Assembly (NCBI GenBank): GCA_944390025.1
Contig: CALXOK010000002.1
Location: forward strand, 1 to 64,000
Direction of reading: 5' to 3'
Length of the DNA stretch: 64,000 nucleotides
From: an uncultured Spirochaetales bacterium
Lineage (GTDB): Bacteria > Spirochaetota > Spirochaetia > Sphaerochaetales > Sphaerochaetaceae
The notes beneath the pieces were generated by a model, which saw only the letters and a list, made by a program, of their open reading frames with translations, had not been told where the DNA came from and did not search any database. Positions 44,541 through 52,664 of this stretch are shown here, one piece after another. The position numbers were made by a program, and so were the translations under genes. Each line of letters begins with the position of its first letter. The stretch's first letter is position 1.

Positions 44541-44570
44541 AAAAAATAAAAGCCAGGAACACATCCTGGC
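44541..44570 (-). terminator. Terminator after tRNA-Asn
   Basis: GCCAGG and CCTGGC form a stem of six with a seven-base loop. On the minus strand TTTATTTTTT follows. Confidence 0.85.
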
Positions 44571-44580
44571 CTTCTGGTAG

Positions 44581-44653
44581 CTCCCCCTGCAAGATTTGAA
44601 CTTGCGACAGGCGGATTAACAGTCCGCTGCTCTACCGGCTGAGCTAAAGGGGA
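44581..44653 (-). tRNA. tRNA-Asn (GTT)
   Basis: 73-base cloverleaf on the minus strand: acceptor TCCCCTT pairs with AGGGGGA, D-arm GCTC...GAGC, anticodon loop CTGTTAA with anticodon GTT, TTCAAAT T-loop. No encoded CCA. A terminator follows. Confidence 0.95.
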
Positions 44654-44723
44654 ATGCTTTATCAAGCAACTTTCATGAGTATATTCACAGGCTCATGCAG
44701 TGTCAATACAGTCAGAAAGAAAA

Positions 44724-44763
44724 ATGAAAAAATATCTCCCGCCCTCCTTATGGAGAACGGGAG
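44724..44763 (-). terminator. Terminator after the 5'-nucleotidase gene
   Basis: CTCCCGTTCTCC and GGAGGGCGGGAG form a twelve-base stem with mismatches and a four-base loop; on the minus strand it is followed by ATATTTTTTC. Confidence 0.85.
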
Positions 44764-44786
44764 ACGGTTAATGCTCAACTAGTGAA

Positions 44787-46841
44787 TCAGTTGGCTGGAT
44801 AAATCTTCTCGAGGTAGTCAGCGAACACTTCGTTCAGAAGCGGTCCTTCCTGAACAACTCTGCCGAACATCGTGTATCCATCGCCACCGGCTGCCATGAA
44901 GTCGTTCGTGGCAACAGTGTATGATGCATTTCTGTCAAGCGGAGTTCCGTCCGGAAGCAGGACACGGCGGATTCTGGAACCGGCATCGGCGAATCTGCTG
45001 TAGACGACCTTGAGATCTGACTGGCTGAATGCAGCATTGGATTCAGGAGCCATTGAATAGCCGTACTCGAGAGCTTCGTAGACCTGCTCGCCAGTGATTT
45101 CACAAACGGCGACAGTATTCGTGAACGGGAGAACGTTGTTGATATCACCGAGAGTGACCTCTCCTGCACTGATGGATGCCCTGATTCCTCCACCGTTGAT
45201 GATTGTGAAATCAGCACCTGTACTGTCAGTGATTGCCTGGCAGATGAGGCGTGAGAGGTTTGTGACTCTTGTTCTCACATGCTCTCTTTCACCATCAAGA
45301 TCCACAGGAACGTTTGCCACAACCTGGCTGAATCTCTTATCAAGGTCAGAATTGAGGTCCTCAACGTATGATGTGATTGCAGAATCGTCAGCAACGCTTG
45401 TGATTCCGAGGCTCTTTGCAAGAGCGCTTGTTGAAGGATCAATCACTTCAGAAGCAGGAATAAGCATTGCACTCTCGCCTTCAGCAACTCCGTCAACAAC
45501 TGATACATCGACAAGACCGATGTTGTTAAGATAGTTGCCCGTTGAGACGATGAGTGTGTCATTGACTCTCAGTCCGTTCTCGAGAACTGTGTGGCTGTGG
45601 CCGTCAACAAACAGATCGATTCCATCAAGATTTGAACAGATTATGTCTGAAGTGAGGCCGCTGCCGTCAGCATCAAGACCGATGTGACCGAGGACGATGA
45701 CGTAATCACCGATTTCATTGGCAAGGTCGATTGCCTCTTGAGCATACTGGATATAGCTGTCATCCCAGAATGTCAGGCCTTCTGTGTTCTTTGGATGTGA
45801 CTTTGTTTTTGTGTCAGGTGTGGAAAGACCAATCACGACAACCTTGAAACCGTTGAAATCATAGACCTGATAAGGCTGGAAGACGAGGTTTCCTGACTCA
45901 TCAACGATATTTGCGGCAAGCACCTTCGGGCCTCCGATTGACTGGCTCATGTCAGCCAGCTCGATGAGGCGGTCAGCACCATAGTTGAAGTCATGGTTGC
46001 CTGGAGCAACTGCATCATAACCGAGCATTGCGAGAAGGACGCCTACAGATTCGCCTTCAAAGACATTGGCAAGGTTTGTTCCATGAAGGACATCACCTGC
46101 ATCCAGAACGAGAATGTTGTCAGTGACTGAACGCCCCATCTTCAGGAGTGTTGAGAGCTTTGCATAGCCAAGAGAGCCATCTGTACCCTCCTCAATTCTT
46201 CCGTGGACATCATTTGTGTGGACGACATAGAGATCGAATGTGTCGTCGCCATCGGCCTTGATGATTTCAGTGACGCCATACGGATAGACATTCTGTGAGG
46301 TCACAGGCATCTTGCTGACAACTGGAGCGTCTTTTGCAACGGTCACATCCTGAATCTCAATTCCGAGGTAATCTGAAATGAACTGTGAAAGGTCACCGGC
46401 AAGCAGATCGATGACTGCTGTGGCATCTGCGACTGTCACGCTCTCAGGGAATGTGACGAAAAGCTTTCCAGGTGCTGTGATTTCATAATATACACCTGAG
46501 AGAATGTCAGCATGCTGTGAGAAAGAATAGGCGAAGAAAGCGTTGACTTCCTCATCTGTGATGAAGTCAGGATAGCTCACCTGTGCTTCGCCAGGGACTG
46601 CTGAATATGTCAGGGTGTAGCCATAGAAGGAAAGAGTACCGGTCTGCTTGAGTACAACTTCAGACGGGGCCTCATCCTCGACAACCGGCGCAGGAGCCGG
46701 AGCGGCAACGACAGGAGCCGGAGCAGGAACGACAATCTCAGGAACAGAACCGACAGGTTCCGTGCTGGAACATCCAGCCAGGACCAGAGAAAGGATCACT
46801 GCGAAAATAACGGCAGAAAGTGTTTTAGGAAAACGCTTCAC
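44787..46841 (-). CDS. 5'-nucleotidase/UshA-family lipoprotein with extra N-terminal domain
   Basis: 684 residues. Lipobox VLAGCSST at the end of a signal peptide makes it a lipoprotein. A Pro/Ala-rich stretch follows, then a domain of about 120 residues (TLSFYGYTLTYSAVPGEAQV) I do not recognise. From about residue 200 the metallophosphatase: VVHTNDVHGRIEE, VLDAGDVLHG, APGNHDFNYG, LFVDGHSHTV, and the C-terminal substrate domain TIINGGGIRASISAGEVTLG. The family removes phosphate from extracellular nucleotides. Monocistronic. Confidence 0.9.
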   Translation of the reverse strand: MKRFPKTLSAVIFAVILSLVLAGCSSTEPVGSVPEIVVPAPAPVVAAPAPAPVVEDEAPSEVVLKQTGTLSFYGYTLTYSAVPGEAQVSYPDFITDEEVNAFFAYSFSQHADILSGVYYEITAPGKLFVTFPESVTVADATAVIDLLAGDLSQFISDYLGIEIQDVTVAKDAPVVSKMPVTSQNVYPYGVTEIIKADGDDTFDLYVVHTNDVHGRIEEGTDGSLGYAKLSTLLKMGRSVTDNILVLDAGDVLHGTNLANVFEGESVGVLLAMLGYDAVAPGNHDFNYGADRLIELADMSQSIGGPKVLAANIVDESGNLVFQPYQVYDFNGFKVVVIGLSTPDTKTKSHPKNTEGLTFWDDSYIQYAQEAIDLANEIGDYVIVLGHIGLDADGSGLTSDIICSNLDGIDLFVDGHSHTVLENGLRVNDTLIVSTGNYLNNIGLVDVSVVDGVAEGESAMLIPASEVIDPSTSALAKSLGITSVADDSAITSYVEDLNSDLDKRFSQVVANVPVDLDGEREHVRTRVTNLSRLICQAITDSTGADFTIINGGGIRASISAGEVTLGDINNVLPFTNTVAVCEITGEQVYEALEYGYSMAPESNAAFSQSDLKVVYSRFADAGSRIRRVLLPDGTPLDRNASYTVATNDFMAAGGDGYTMFGRVVQEGPLLNEVFADYLEKIYPAN

Positions 46842-46986
46842 TTAAATCCTCCTTAATTTTGTTTGTGCAGCCGATGGCTTCTGCCATGCTGACAAAATTT
46901 CTATTGAAAGAATAACACGGGTAATATAAGAAGGTAACAAAAAAAGAAGCGTGTAAAATGAAATTTTAGAGAAATTTTCAGCTAAT

Positions 46987-47013
46987 GAAAAAAGGCGCAC
47001 CCTCAAGTGCACC
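46987..47013 (-). terminator. Terminator after the 56-residue protein gene
   Basis: GGTGCAC and GTGCGCC form a seven-pair stem with one G-T pair and a six-base loop, followed on the minus strand by TTTTTTC. Confidence 0.75.
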
Positions 47014-47040
47014 CTTTATGAAAAACCGTTATCAGCAAGA

Positions 47041-47211
47041 TTACATAAGATCCTTTGCCTTGCGAGCTGTGTTTCCACTCTTCTCACAGACAGCATAGTG
47101 GCGGAGCTTGCCATTCTCGAAGACACTCTTCATCTTGATGACACCACCCCATCTGCTCATAAGGACCTTAGCACCTTCACGGTGAGCGTTCTTTGAAACA
47201 TTACCTGCCAT
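47041..47211 (-). CDS. Small basic protein, family not recognised
   Basis: 56 residues: MAGNVSKNAHREGAKVLMSR, then WGGVIKMKSVFENGKLRHYA and VCEKSGNTARKAKDLM. It is basic and compact, with a CxxSGNTARK stretch that recalls a ribosomal zinc-ribbon protein having lost cysteines; I cannot place it. The good Shine-Dalgarno (GGAGG nine bases before the ATG) and its own terminator say it is a real, well-expressed gene. Upstream of the start the frame extends only 11 codons. It lies just downstream of tRNA-Thr. Confidence 0.65.
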   Translation of the reverse strand: MAGNVSKNAHREGAKVLMSRWGGVIKMKSVFENGKLRHYAVCEKSGNTARKAKDLM

Positions 47212-47274
47212 ATCTCTATTCCTCCGGAAATATATTAATGACAAGCAGTTGCACTTGTCAACGCTGCCTGAGTC

Positions 47275-47306
47275 AAAAAAAGGATTGCAACACTAAGAAG
47301 CAACCC
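47275..47306 (-). terminator. Terminator after tRNA-Thr
   Basis: GGGTTGC and GCAATCC form a seven-pair stem with one G-T pair; on the minus strand TTTTTTT follows. Confidence 0.85.
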
Positions 47307-47318
47307 TTTTTCCAGTTG

Positions 47319-47391
47319 AGCCGACTGTCGGATTTGAACCAACGACCGGCTGATTACAAATCAGCTGCTCTGCCAGCTGAGCTAAGTCGGC
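47319..47391 (-). tRNA. tRNA-Thr (TGT)
   Basis: 73-base cloverleaf on the minus strand: acceptor GCCGACT pairs with AGTCGGC, D-arm GCTC...GAGC, anticodon loop TTTGTAA with anticodon TGT, T-loop TTCAAAT. No encoded CCA. Confidence 0.95.
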
Positions 47392-47478
47392 ACTGTTTGT
47401 CTCAGCAACGTTGGCTAACTTACACAATTTTCAAAGTCTTTGCAAGTACCTGGAATCAAAATTATGAAAAAAAGATTC

Positions 47479-47847
47479 TCATTCTGCTCTGAGGTCAGGT
47501 CTGAGCACCGCCGCCCGTCTCAGATAGACCATCTTCGCTTTTTCAGTCTCAGGCCTTCCGACAACAACCATGAGACGGATAACATGAGGCAGCATTCCCG
47601 TGATCTCAGCTTCCTGAACACAGAAGAGCGGAATGTTGTCACACCTGCCTGTTTTTCTCAGACTTGTAGCAGCATTCTTTGTCTTCAGGTCTCCGGTCTG
47701 AGATAGAAATATGTATGCAATATCCTCACAATCCAGATTATTGCGCTTCAGTATTTCCTCAAACAGCTCGCCGACTGCCTCGTCCATCTCTGCCGGACTG
47801 TCCATCTCAACCGTTGTCGCGCCGCGTATTGCAAAGCAGTTTCTCAT
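47479..47847 (-). CDS. aroH: Chorismate mutase, AroH type
   Basis: 122 residues, the length of monofunctional AroH-type chorismate mutases. Seen: AIRGATTVEMDSPAEMDEAV at the N-terminus, the LFCVQEAEITGMLPHVIRLM stretch (conserved E of the active site), and VYLRRAAVLRPDL at the end. Turns chorismate into prephenate. Overlaps the stop of the preceding small membrane protein gene by four bases. Confidence 0.93.
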   Translation of the reverse strand: MRNCFAIRGATTVEMDSPAEMDEAVGELFEEILKRNNLDCEDIAYIFLSQTGDLKTKNAATSLRKTGRCDNIPLFCVQEAEITGMLPHVIRLMVVVGRPETEKAKMVYLRRAAVLRPDLRAE

Positions 47848-48182
47848 ATCGTAACCCCCCTTGTGATCATGAGCTGGAGCGCATCAGTCACCGTCGATAC
47901 AGCAAGAACAACCACTCCCCTGACTAAGGTCAGCACTACAGGAGAGAAGAATGCGACTTTCGTGTAGAACATCTGATAGACGCATGCCAGAATAATCCAC
48001 ACGCCCTCGAAGATGACAAGCCAGGAAAGCACATTGGCACAGAATGTCACCAGTGCGAGCATCCCGTCAGCCACATCCGTGAAAAACGACAGCATAATCA
48101 GAGATGCAAAGAAGAGATACAGCACCATGAGGTAGGTGTGTATTCTGGATGAGAATGCGAGTGTCCTGCGAAACTCCAGCAT
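47844..48182 (-). CDS. Small membrane protein, unknown
   Basis: 112 residues with three or four hydrophobic segments (TYLMVLYLFFASLIMLSFFT, ALVTFCANVLSWLVIFEGVW, FFSPVVLTLVRGVVVLAVST). No family recognised. It lies nine bases after thiamine pyrophosphokinase and overlaps aroH, so the three appear co-transcribed. Confidence 0.6.
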   Translation of the reverse strand: MLEFRRTLAFSSRIHTYLMVLYLFFASLIMLSFFTDVADGMLALVTFCANVLSWLVIFEGVWIILACVYQMFYTKVAFFSPVVLTLVRGVVVLAVSTVTDALQLMITRGVTI

Positions 48183-48191
48183 GCCCCAATA

Positions 48192-48821
48192 TTAACAGTT
48201 TTCTTCCCTGTTGGCAAAGAAATGCCCTGCAAGAACGGCATCCAGCCGGATAAAGAGCTGTCCCTTGCTGGAAAAGCTGACTTCACAGACAGCATTCCTG
48301 TTGGACAGGCTCATCGTCCTGCTGTCCAGAAGGAAATCATCAAGCGGCCAGACAAGATCCTTGCAGCTGACACGTGCCTGATGCGTGAGAGAAAACAGGC
48401 TTATGTTGGTTCCCGGGGGAAGAGTGAGCGACAGTTCCCCATCCAGAGAGATAAGAAAGTCATTACGGGTGAACCAGTAACGGGGAAAGGAGAAGCGCTC
48501 GAAAGACAGCAACAGGTTCATCAGATGATCCATCCTTCCCCCGCCTCCCCCGGCAAGATCATAGCACTCATGATTGGTAAGCATCTTCAAGGCGAGCTCC
48601 GTGTCGCTCCAGTCTTTGTCATGAGGACAGGGGGTGAAACCGCTGTCAATAAGCTCCTGACGTCTGGATGTTGAGTCGAAATCTCCTGTCACGTAATCCG
48701 GATGCATGCCCCACTCCACAGCCGTATCATAACCGCTGTCACATGCGATGATTCTGTCATAGGACATACTGTAAAGCCGTTCAGGAGCCTCTCCCCCTGT
48801 GATAATCAGAGTGTTACCCAT
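48192..48821 (-). CDS. Thiamine pyrophosphokinase
   Basis: 209 residues. NTLIITGGEAPERLYSMSYD, CDSGYDTAVEWGMHPDYVTG with DFDS, and the DKDWSDTELALKMLTNHECY stretch are the catalytic signature; the C-terminal part is the thiamin-binding beta domain. Makes thiamine diphosphate. Start at 48821: an AGAGGA lies upstream; the frame opens back to 48911 over the divergent gene's promoter. Confidence 0.88.
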   Translation of the reverse strand: MGNTLIITGGEAPERLYSMSYDRIIACDSGYDTAVEWGMHPDYVTGDFDSTSRRQELIDSGFTPCPHDKDWSDTELALKMLTNHECYDLAGGGGGRMDHLMNLLLSFERFSFPRYWFTRNDFLISLDGELSLTLPPGTNISLFSLTHQARVSCKDLVWPLDDFLLDSRTMSLSNRNAVCEVSFSSKGQLFIRLDAVLAGHFFANREENC

Positions 48822-48931
48822 GAGCAGAATAATCCTCTGTGCCGTAATTTTGTTCAAGATACATTTTCCTTGTCCGGCAAAGCATGCTGGCTTAGAATTC
48901 TCATAGAACAACTTATTAAGGCGGTTTTCTC

Positions 48932-50245
48932 ATGACAAAAGAACAGAAAGACAGACTTGCATACCTCGGAATCCGGGAAAGCGACATCCTGCTCCCCTCT
49001 GACAGCGTAGATGCATCCAGATGGGCTGTTGTCGCCTGTGACCAGTTCTCCAGCCAGAAGGATTACTGGCATCAGGTTGAGGCAATAACAGCAGACTGCT
49101 GGTCAACATACAACCTCATTTTCCCCGAGTGCTATCTGGAAGATGAAGACAGAGAGGAAAGAATCCGCAAAATCAATGCAAACATGAATGAATACCTTGC
49201 AAGCGGCATCTTTGTAACATATAAAGACTGTTTCATTCTTGTAGAGAGAATGACAGAAAGCGGCACACGCTACGGGCTGATGGCTTCACTCGACCTTGAG
49301 AACTACTCCTATGCTCCGGACAGCAGGACTCTTGTCAGGGCGACTGAGGGAACAATACTGTCACGCATTCCGCCTCGCAAGGAAATCAGGAAGAATGCCC
49401 CTCTTGAGCTGCCGCATATCATGGTGCTGCTTAACGACCGCAAACGCCAGATTATCGAGCCTCTTGTTGCAAGGAGGCCGGCATTGAAGTGCATTTACGA
49501 CACTGACCTCATGCTCTCAGGGGGACACCTCAGAGGATATCTCATCGACAGTGAAGATGATATTGAAATTATCATCAAGGGGATGGAGGACCTGTACCGC
49601 AGCCTCGACATGAACAACCCAATTCTCTATGCGATGGGAGACGGAAACCACTCGCTGGCGACAGCAAAAAGCCTTTATGAGGATCAGAAAAAAGAAAACA
49701 GGCAGAAGGCTTTAGCCAGCCCCTCGCGCTATGCGCTTGTCGAGCTTGAAAACATTTATGACCCTGCCCTCTGCTTTGAAGCCATTCACCGTGTTTTCTT
49801 CAACACATCGCTTGATGACTTTGTCTCAGAGCTCAAGAAGCACTGCACAATCGTAAGCGCAGATGAGACAGAGGCGGATGAACAGGACTGGCAGCAGAAG
49901 CTGGAAGGAGATGACGGATACATACGCTTTGCTGTCGTATGCGGAAAAGACAGCCGTGTATACAAAGTCACTTCAGACAGATATTCTCTTGCCGCAAGCA
50001 TTATCCAGCAAGTCATTGACAGCCTTCTGCAGCAGGGAAAGACAAGTGTGGACTACATCCATGGAATTCCTTCAACTCTGAGCTTCGCAAAGACAGGAGA
50101 GAATATCGCCGTGATTCTGCCAGACATCTCGAAAGAGTCATTCTTCGATGACATAAAGGCGGACGGAGCGTTCCCGAGAAAGACTTTCTCAATCGGGCAT
50201 GCCCAGGAAAAGCGCTATTACATGGAAGCCAGAAAAATCAAATAA
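48932..50245 (+). CDS. DUF1015-family protein
   Basis: 437 residues of the DUF1015 family: VDASRWAVVACDQFSSQKDY near the start, YAMGDGNHSLATAKSLYEDQ in the middle, DYIHGIPSTLSFAKTGENIA toward the end. Some relatives are annotated as HPr-binding-like, but no function is agreed. AAGG precedes the ATG at 48932. Its end overlaps the convergent Sua5-type gene by eight bases. Confidence 0.8.
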   Translation: MTKEQKDRLAYLGIRESDILLPSDSVDASRWAVVACDQFSSQKDYWHQVEAITADCWSTYNLIFPECYLEDEDREERIRKINANMNEYLASGIFVTYKDCFILVERMTESGTRYGLMASLDLENYSYAPDSRTLVRATEGTILSRIPPRKEIRKNAPLELPHIMVLLNDRKRQIIEPLVARRPALKCIYDTDLMLSGGHLRGYLIDSEDDIEIIIKGMEDLYRSLDMNNPILYAMGDGNHSLATAKSLYEDQKKENRQKALASPSRYALVELENIYDPALCFEAIHRVFFNTSLDDFVSELKKHCTIVSADETEADEQDWQQKLEGDDGYIRFAVVCGKDSRVYKVTSDRYSLAASIIQQVIDSLLQQGKTSVDYIHGIPSTLSFAKTGENIAVILPDISKESFFDDIKADGAFPRKTFSIGHAQEKRYYMEARKIK

Positions 50246-50792
50246 GCCGGCTAACGTCAAAGGCTCCGCTGCGGATTAAGCGGAAAGGCCTTTGCGTACA
50301 GTCAATCATCGTGGAAGGGAGCGCATGGACATCCTCATCTCTCTTCCTAACGATGAAATCGAATGAAGATGGAAAAACCGAGACAATCTCATCATAGGTC
50401 ATGAGTCCCGGCTGAGATGAGACATTGCAACTTGTGGACCACAGAGGACCTGTTTTCTCAATCAGTGCCTGAATGAATTCATCATCAGGGACCCTAACCG
50501 CATGTGTCTGCCCATCCTCTCCTGCAAGAATGGCAGTAAGCGGGCATGGCCAGACGGAATAAAGTTCCCGAGGAACGTGAAGATCTGACTTTCTGAGAAG
50601 TGAAATGCTTGTAAGCATGATAAAACTTTTTGACTTCGGACGCTGCTTGATCTCATATATCCTCTCAGCACTTTTCTCATCTGCCCTTGCAGAAATGCCA
50701 TAGACAGTATCCGCAGGAATCACACCGACGGCACCCTCATTCAGCATTCTGGCGATATCTTCAACAGAACCGGCATCGTTATAGTACATCAT
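50238..50792 (-). CDS. Sua5/YciO/YrdC-family threonylcarbamoyl-AMP synthase-like
   Basis: 184 residues. Seen: MLNEGAVGVIPADTVYGISA, IYEIKQRPKSKSFIML, WPCPLTAILAG, and SCNVSSQPGLMTYDEI. The family makes threonylcarbamoyl-AMP for tRNA t6A; this copy lacks the C-terminal Sua5 domain, as in YrdC/YciO. Start at 50792 because GGAGG lies six bases upstream; GTG at 50807 overlaps the previous gene's end by four. Confidence 0.88.
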   Translation of the reverse strand: MMYYNDAGSVEDIARMLNEGAVGVIPADTVYGISARADEKSAERIYEIKQRPKSKSFIMLTSISLLRKSDLHVPRELYSVWPCPLTAILAGEDGQTHAVRVPDDEFIQALIEKTGPLWSTSCNVSSQPGLMTYDEIVSVFPSSFDFIVRKRDEDVHALPSTMIDCTQRPFRLIRSGAFDVSRLI

Positions 50793-50803
50793 GAACATCC
50801 TCC

Positions 50804-51283
50804 TCACCAGCTGAGATTCTCATACTCATCCCTCTGTTTTTCCTTCAACTGTGAAGGATGATGACTACGGTTGGAAACAATGGCGACAAGCAATGACACA
50901 ACCACCGCTGCACCCAGTGCACAGAGCGCGAGAATCCAGGTATCTGTCCCTTCATAAACCGTTATCTTGACCTCTTCTTTTTCAGATGAAGGTGTCATCT
51001 CAATGACATCCGGCTCCTGGAAATAATAAACCACGTCTCCCTGCCTGTTATAGCCAAGAGAAAGGGCCACATCATCTGCATAGGACTGGCTTTCCAAGGC
51101 CTGCCTTCTCTGGCGCAGGGCTTCGACTTCCAGACGCTTCTCCTCCTCCTGGCGGACAAGTATCTCAAGAGAGGCTTCAAGAGAGCGGTTGACAAGCCAG
51201 CCGGATCTGCCGAAAACGGAGAAAAGAACGGTGAAAACCACCAGAAAGACGATTAAGAACAAAAACAGTTTTTTTATTGCCAT
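50804..51283 (-). CDS. Septum-formation-initiator-like (FtsB/DivIC) protein with a second membrane segment
   Basis: 159 residues. MAIKKLFLFLIVFLVVFTVL is the first membrane segment; a coiled coil follows (EASLEILVRQEEEKRLEVEA, LRQRRQALESQS) and then ALSLGYNRQGDVVYYFQEPD, the typical FtsB end. A C-terminal segment (TDTWILALCALGAAVVVSLL) is additional to the family. Start at 51283, no clear Shine-Dalgarno. Divergent from the repeat-rich membrane protein. Confidence 0.75.
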   Translation of the reverse strand: MAIKKLFLFLIVFLVVFTVLFSVFGRSGWLVNRSLEASLEILVRQEEEKRLEVEALRQRRQALESQSYADDVALSLGYNRQGDVVYYFQEPDVIEMTPSSEKEEVKITVYEGTDTWILALCALGAAVVVSLLVAIVSNRSHHPSQLKEKQRDEYENLSW

Positions 51284-51356
51284 AGCCAGACTTGACTTGT
51301 ATAATACCAATATGTGTGGCTTAATGTATATATGTTGAGCCGGAGGTGAAATTATT

Positions 51357-52475
51357 ATGCCAAAATCCAGAAGTACGGCAAAGCTTGTCATCACCAGTGT
51401 AGTCATCTCACTGGCTGTAATTGCGGTTTTTGCCCTTGTTTTCCTGAACTATCTTGTTCCCACATACCAGATAAGCGAAGACCAGATTTACTCAGTTCTC
51501 ATCAGGCTTTTCCCGATTCTCATTGGCCTCATCCTCGTTCAGGTTGGTGTCATGATTGCAAAGCGCCATGAAGACGAGTTCCGTGACCAAGTAGACAAGC
51601 TTCCTCCGAATGCTTATACAAAGACATTTGAAAGCGCACCTAAAGACGATCCATACAATATTTCCATCGATGCAACCAGAACACAGGAAGAAGTCGCCGC
51701 AAGAACAGCTTCTGCTTCTGAGCCGGCTGCTGTAAGGGAAATCATCAAGGAAGTCCCTGTCGAAAAAGTTGTTGTCAAGGAAGTCCCTGTTGAAGTCATC
51801 AGGGAGATTGAGAAAGAAGTTCCTGTAATCAAGGAAGTCATCAAAGAAGTTCAGGTCCCGTCAGAGACTCAGGTCATCGAGAAGGAAGTTCCAGTCGAAG
51901 TCATCAGGGAAGTTCCGGTTGAAGTCATAAAAGAAGTCATCAAGGAAGTACCGTCCGGCTCACAGCAGGAAGTTGTCAAGGAAGTTCCTGTAATCAAGGA
52001 AGTCGTCAGGGAAGTCCCGATTGAAATCGTCAAGGAAGTCCCTGTTGAGGTTCCTGTAACTGTTGAGGTCGAGAAGATAGTAGAGAAGCCGGTCGAAGTT
52101 GAGAAGGTCGTTGAGAAGCCTGTTGCTTCTGCAGCAGTTTCTGCTCAGAAGAGCAGGATGCTTGGCTTTGAGGATGTCCTCAGCGAGGAATGCAGCAGTG
52201 CAAGAGCTGACGGTTATGACATCACACTGGCTCTTGTCAGAAAGGCAGATACAGACGAAACAAGTCTGGAGAAAGCTTTCGGTTCAAGCGCATTCATCTT
52301 CGAGCGTGAAAACGACTATGCACTTATTTTCAGTTTTGCGAACGAGGCTGAGACAAAGTCCATCATCACAAGCAAGGAAGCTGAGCTTGGAAAGCCTGTT
52401 TACTCCATCGCAACCCTTTCAGGAACTGAGGCACAGCCGGACAGTCTGATCAGGCTGGCTGCAGCAGGCCTGTGA
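51357..52475 (+). CDS. Membrane protein with long EVPVEVI repeat region, spirochaete-type
   Basis: 372 residues. Two membrane segments lie at about 12-35 (VITSVVISLAVIAVFALVFL) and 45-68. Residues about 128-256 are a run of (K/R)EVPVEVI(K/R)E and VIKEVPV-type units, probably an extended or coiled stalk. The C-terminal part from about 262 (MLGFEDVLSEECSSARADGY, YDITLALVRKAD) resembles a degenerate GGDEF-like fold of unknown role. Clear terminator after the gene. No function assigned. Confidence 0.7.
   Translation: MPKSRSTAKLVITSVVISLAVIAVFALVFLNYLVPTYQISEDQIYSVLIRLFPILIGLILVQVGVMIAKRHEDEFRDQVDKLPPNAYTKTFESAPKDDPYNISIDATRTQEEVAARTASASEPAAVREIIKEVPVEKVVVKEVPVEVIREIEKEVPVIKEVIKEVQVPSETQVIEKEVPVEVIREVPVEVIKEVIKEVPSGSQQEVVKEVPVIKEVVREVPIEIVKEVPVEVPVTVEVEKIVEKPVEVEKVVEKPVASAAVSAQKSRMLGFEDVLSEECSSARADGYDITLALVRKADTDETSLEKAFGSSAFIFERENDYALIFSFANEAETKSIITSKEAELGKPVYSIATLSGTEAQPDSLIRLAAAGL
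51738..52125 (+). repeat. Repeat region encoding EVPVE units
   Basis: Imperfect repeats with the core GAAGT(C/T)CC(T/G)GT(T/C)GAA occur throughout. They encode alternating EVPVEVIREV and VIKEVPV units and vary by synonymous changes, so selection acts on the protein. Confidence 0.8.
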
Positions 52476-52496
52476 GCCTGGAAACATTAAGCTGAA

Positions 52497-52530
52497 AAGC
52501 CGTGGCAGAAATTGTCACGGCTTGTTTTTT
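52497..52530 (+). terminator. Terminator after the repeat-rich membrane protein gene
   Basis: AAGCCGTG and CACGGCTT form an eight-pair stem with an eleven-base loop, followed by GTTTTTT. Confidence 0.88.
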
Positions 52531-52553
52531 CTGCTATTATATCCATCTGAAAC

Positions 52554-52626
52554 GGGGCCGTAGCTCATCTGGTAGAGCGTCAGGTTCGCAATCTGAAAGT
52601 GGCGAGTTCGAGTCTCGTCGGCTCCA
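52554..52626 (+). tRNA. tRNA-Ala (CGC)
   Basis: 73 bases: acceptor GGGGCCG pairs with CGGCTCC (one G-T), D-arm GCTC...GAGC, anticodon loop TTCGCAA with anticodon CGC, T-loop TTCGAGT. No encoded CCA. A terminator follows. Confidence 0.92.
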
Positions 52627-52629
52627 TAG

Positions 52630-52664
52630 AACAGCATCTTCTTTGAAAGGTGCTGTTTTCTTTT
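52630..52664 (+). terminator. Terminator after tRNA-Ala
   Basis: AACAGCATC and GGTGCTGTT form a nine-pair stem with one G-T pair, followed by TTCTTTTC. It may extend into the end of the convergent outer-membrane protein gene. Confidence 0.75.

Noticed and set aside
51738-52125. CRISPR-like array in the EVPVE repeat region
   Set aside because: Repeats are imperfect, have no unique spacers and encode protein in one frame.
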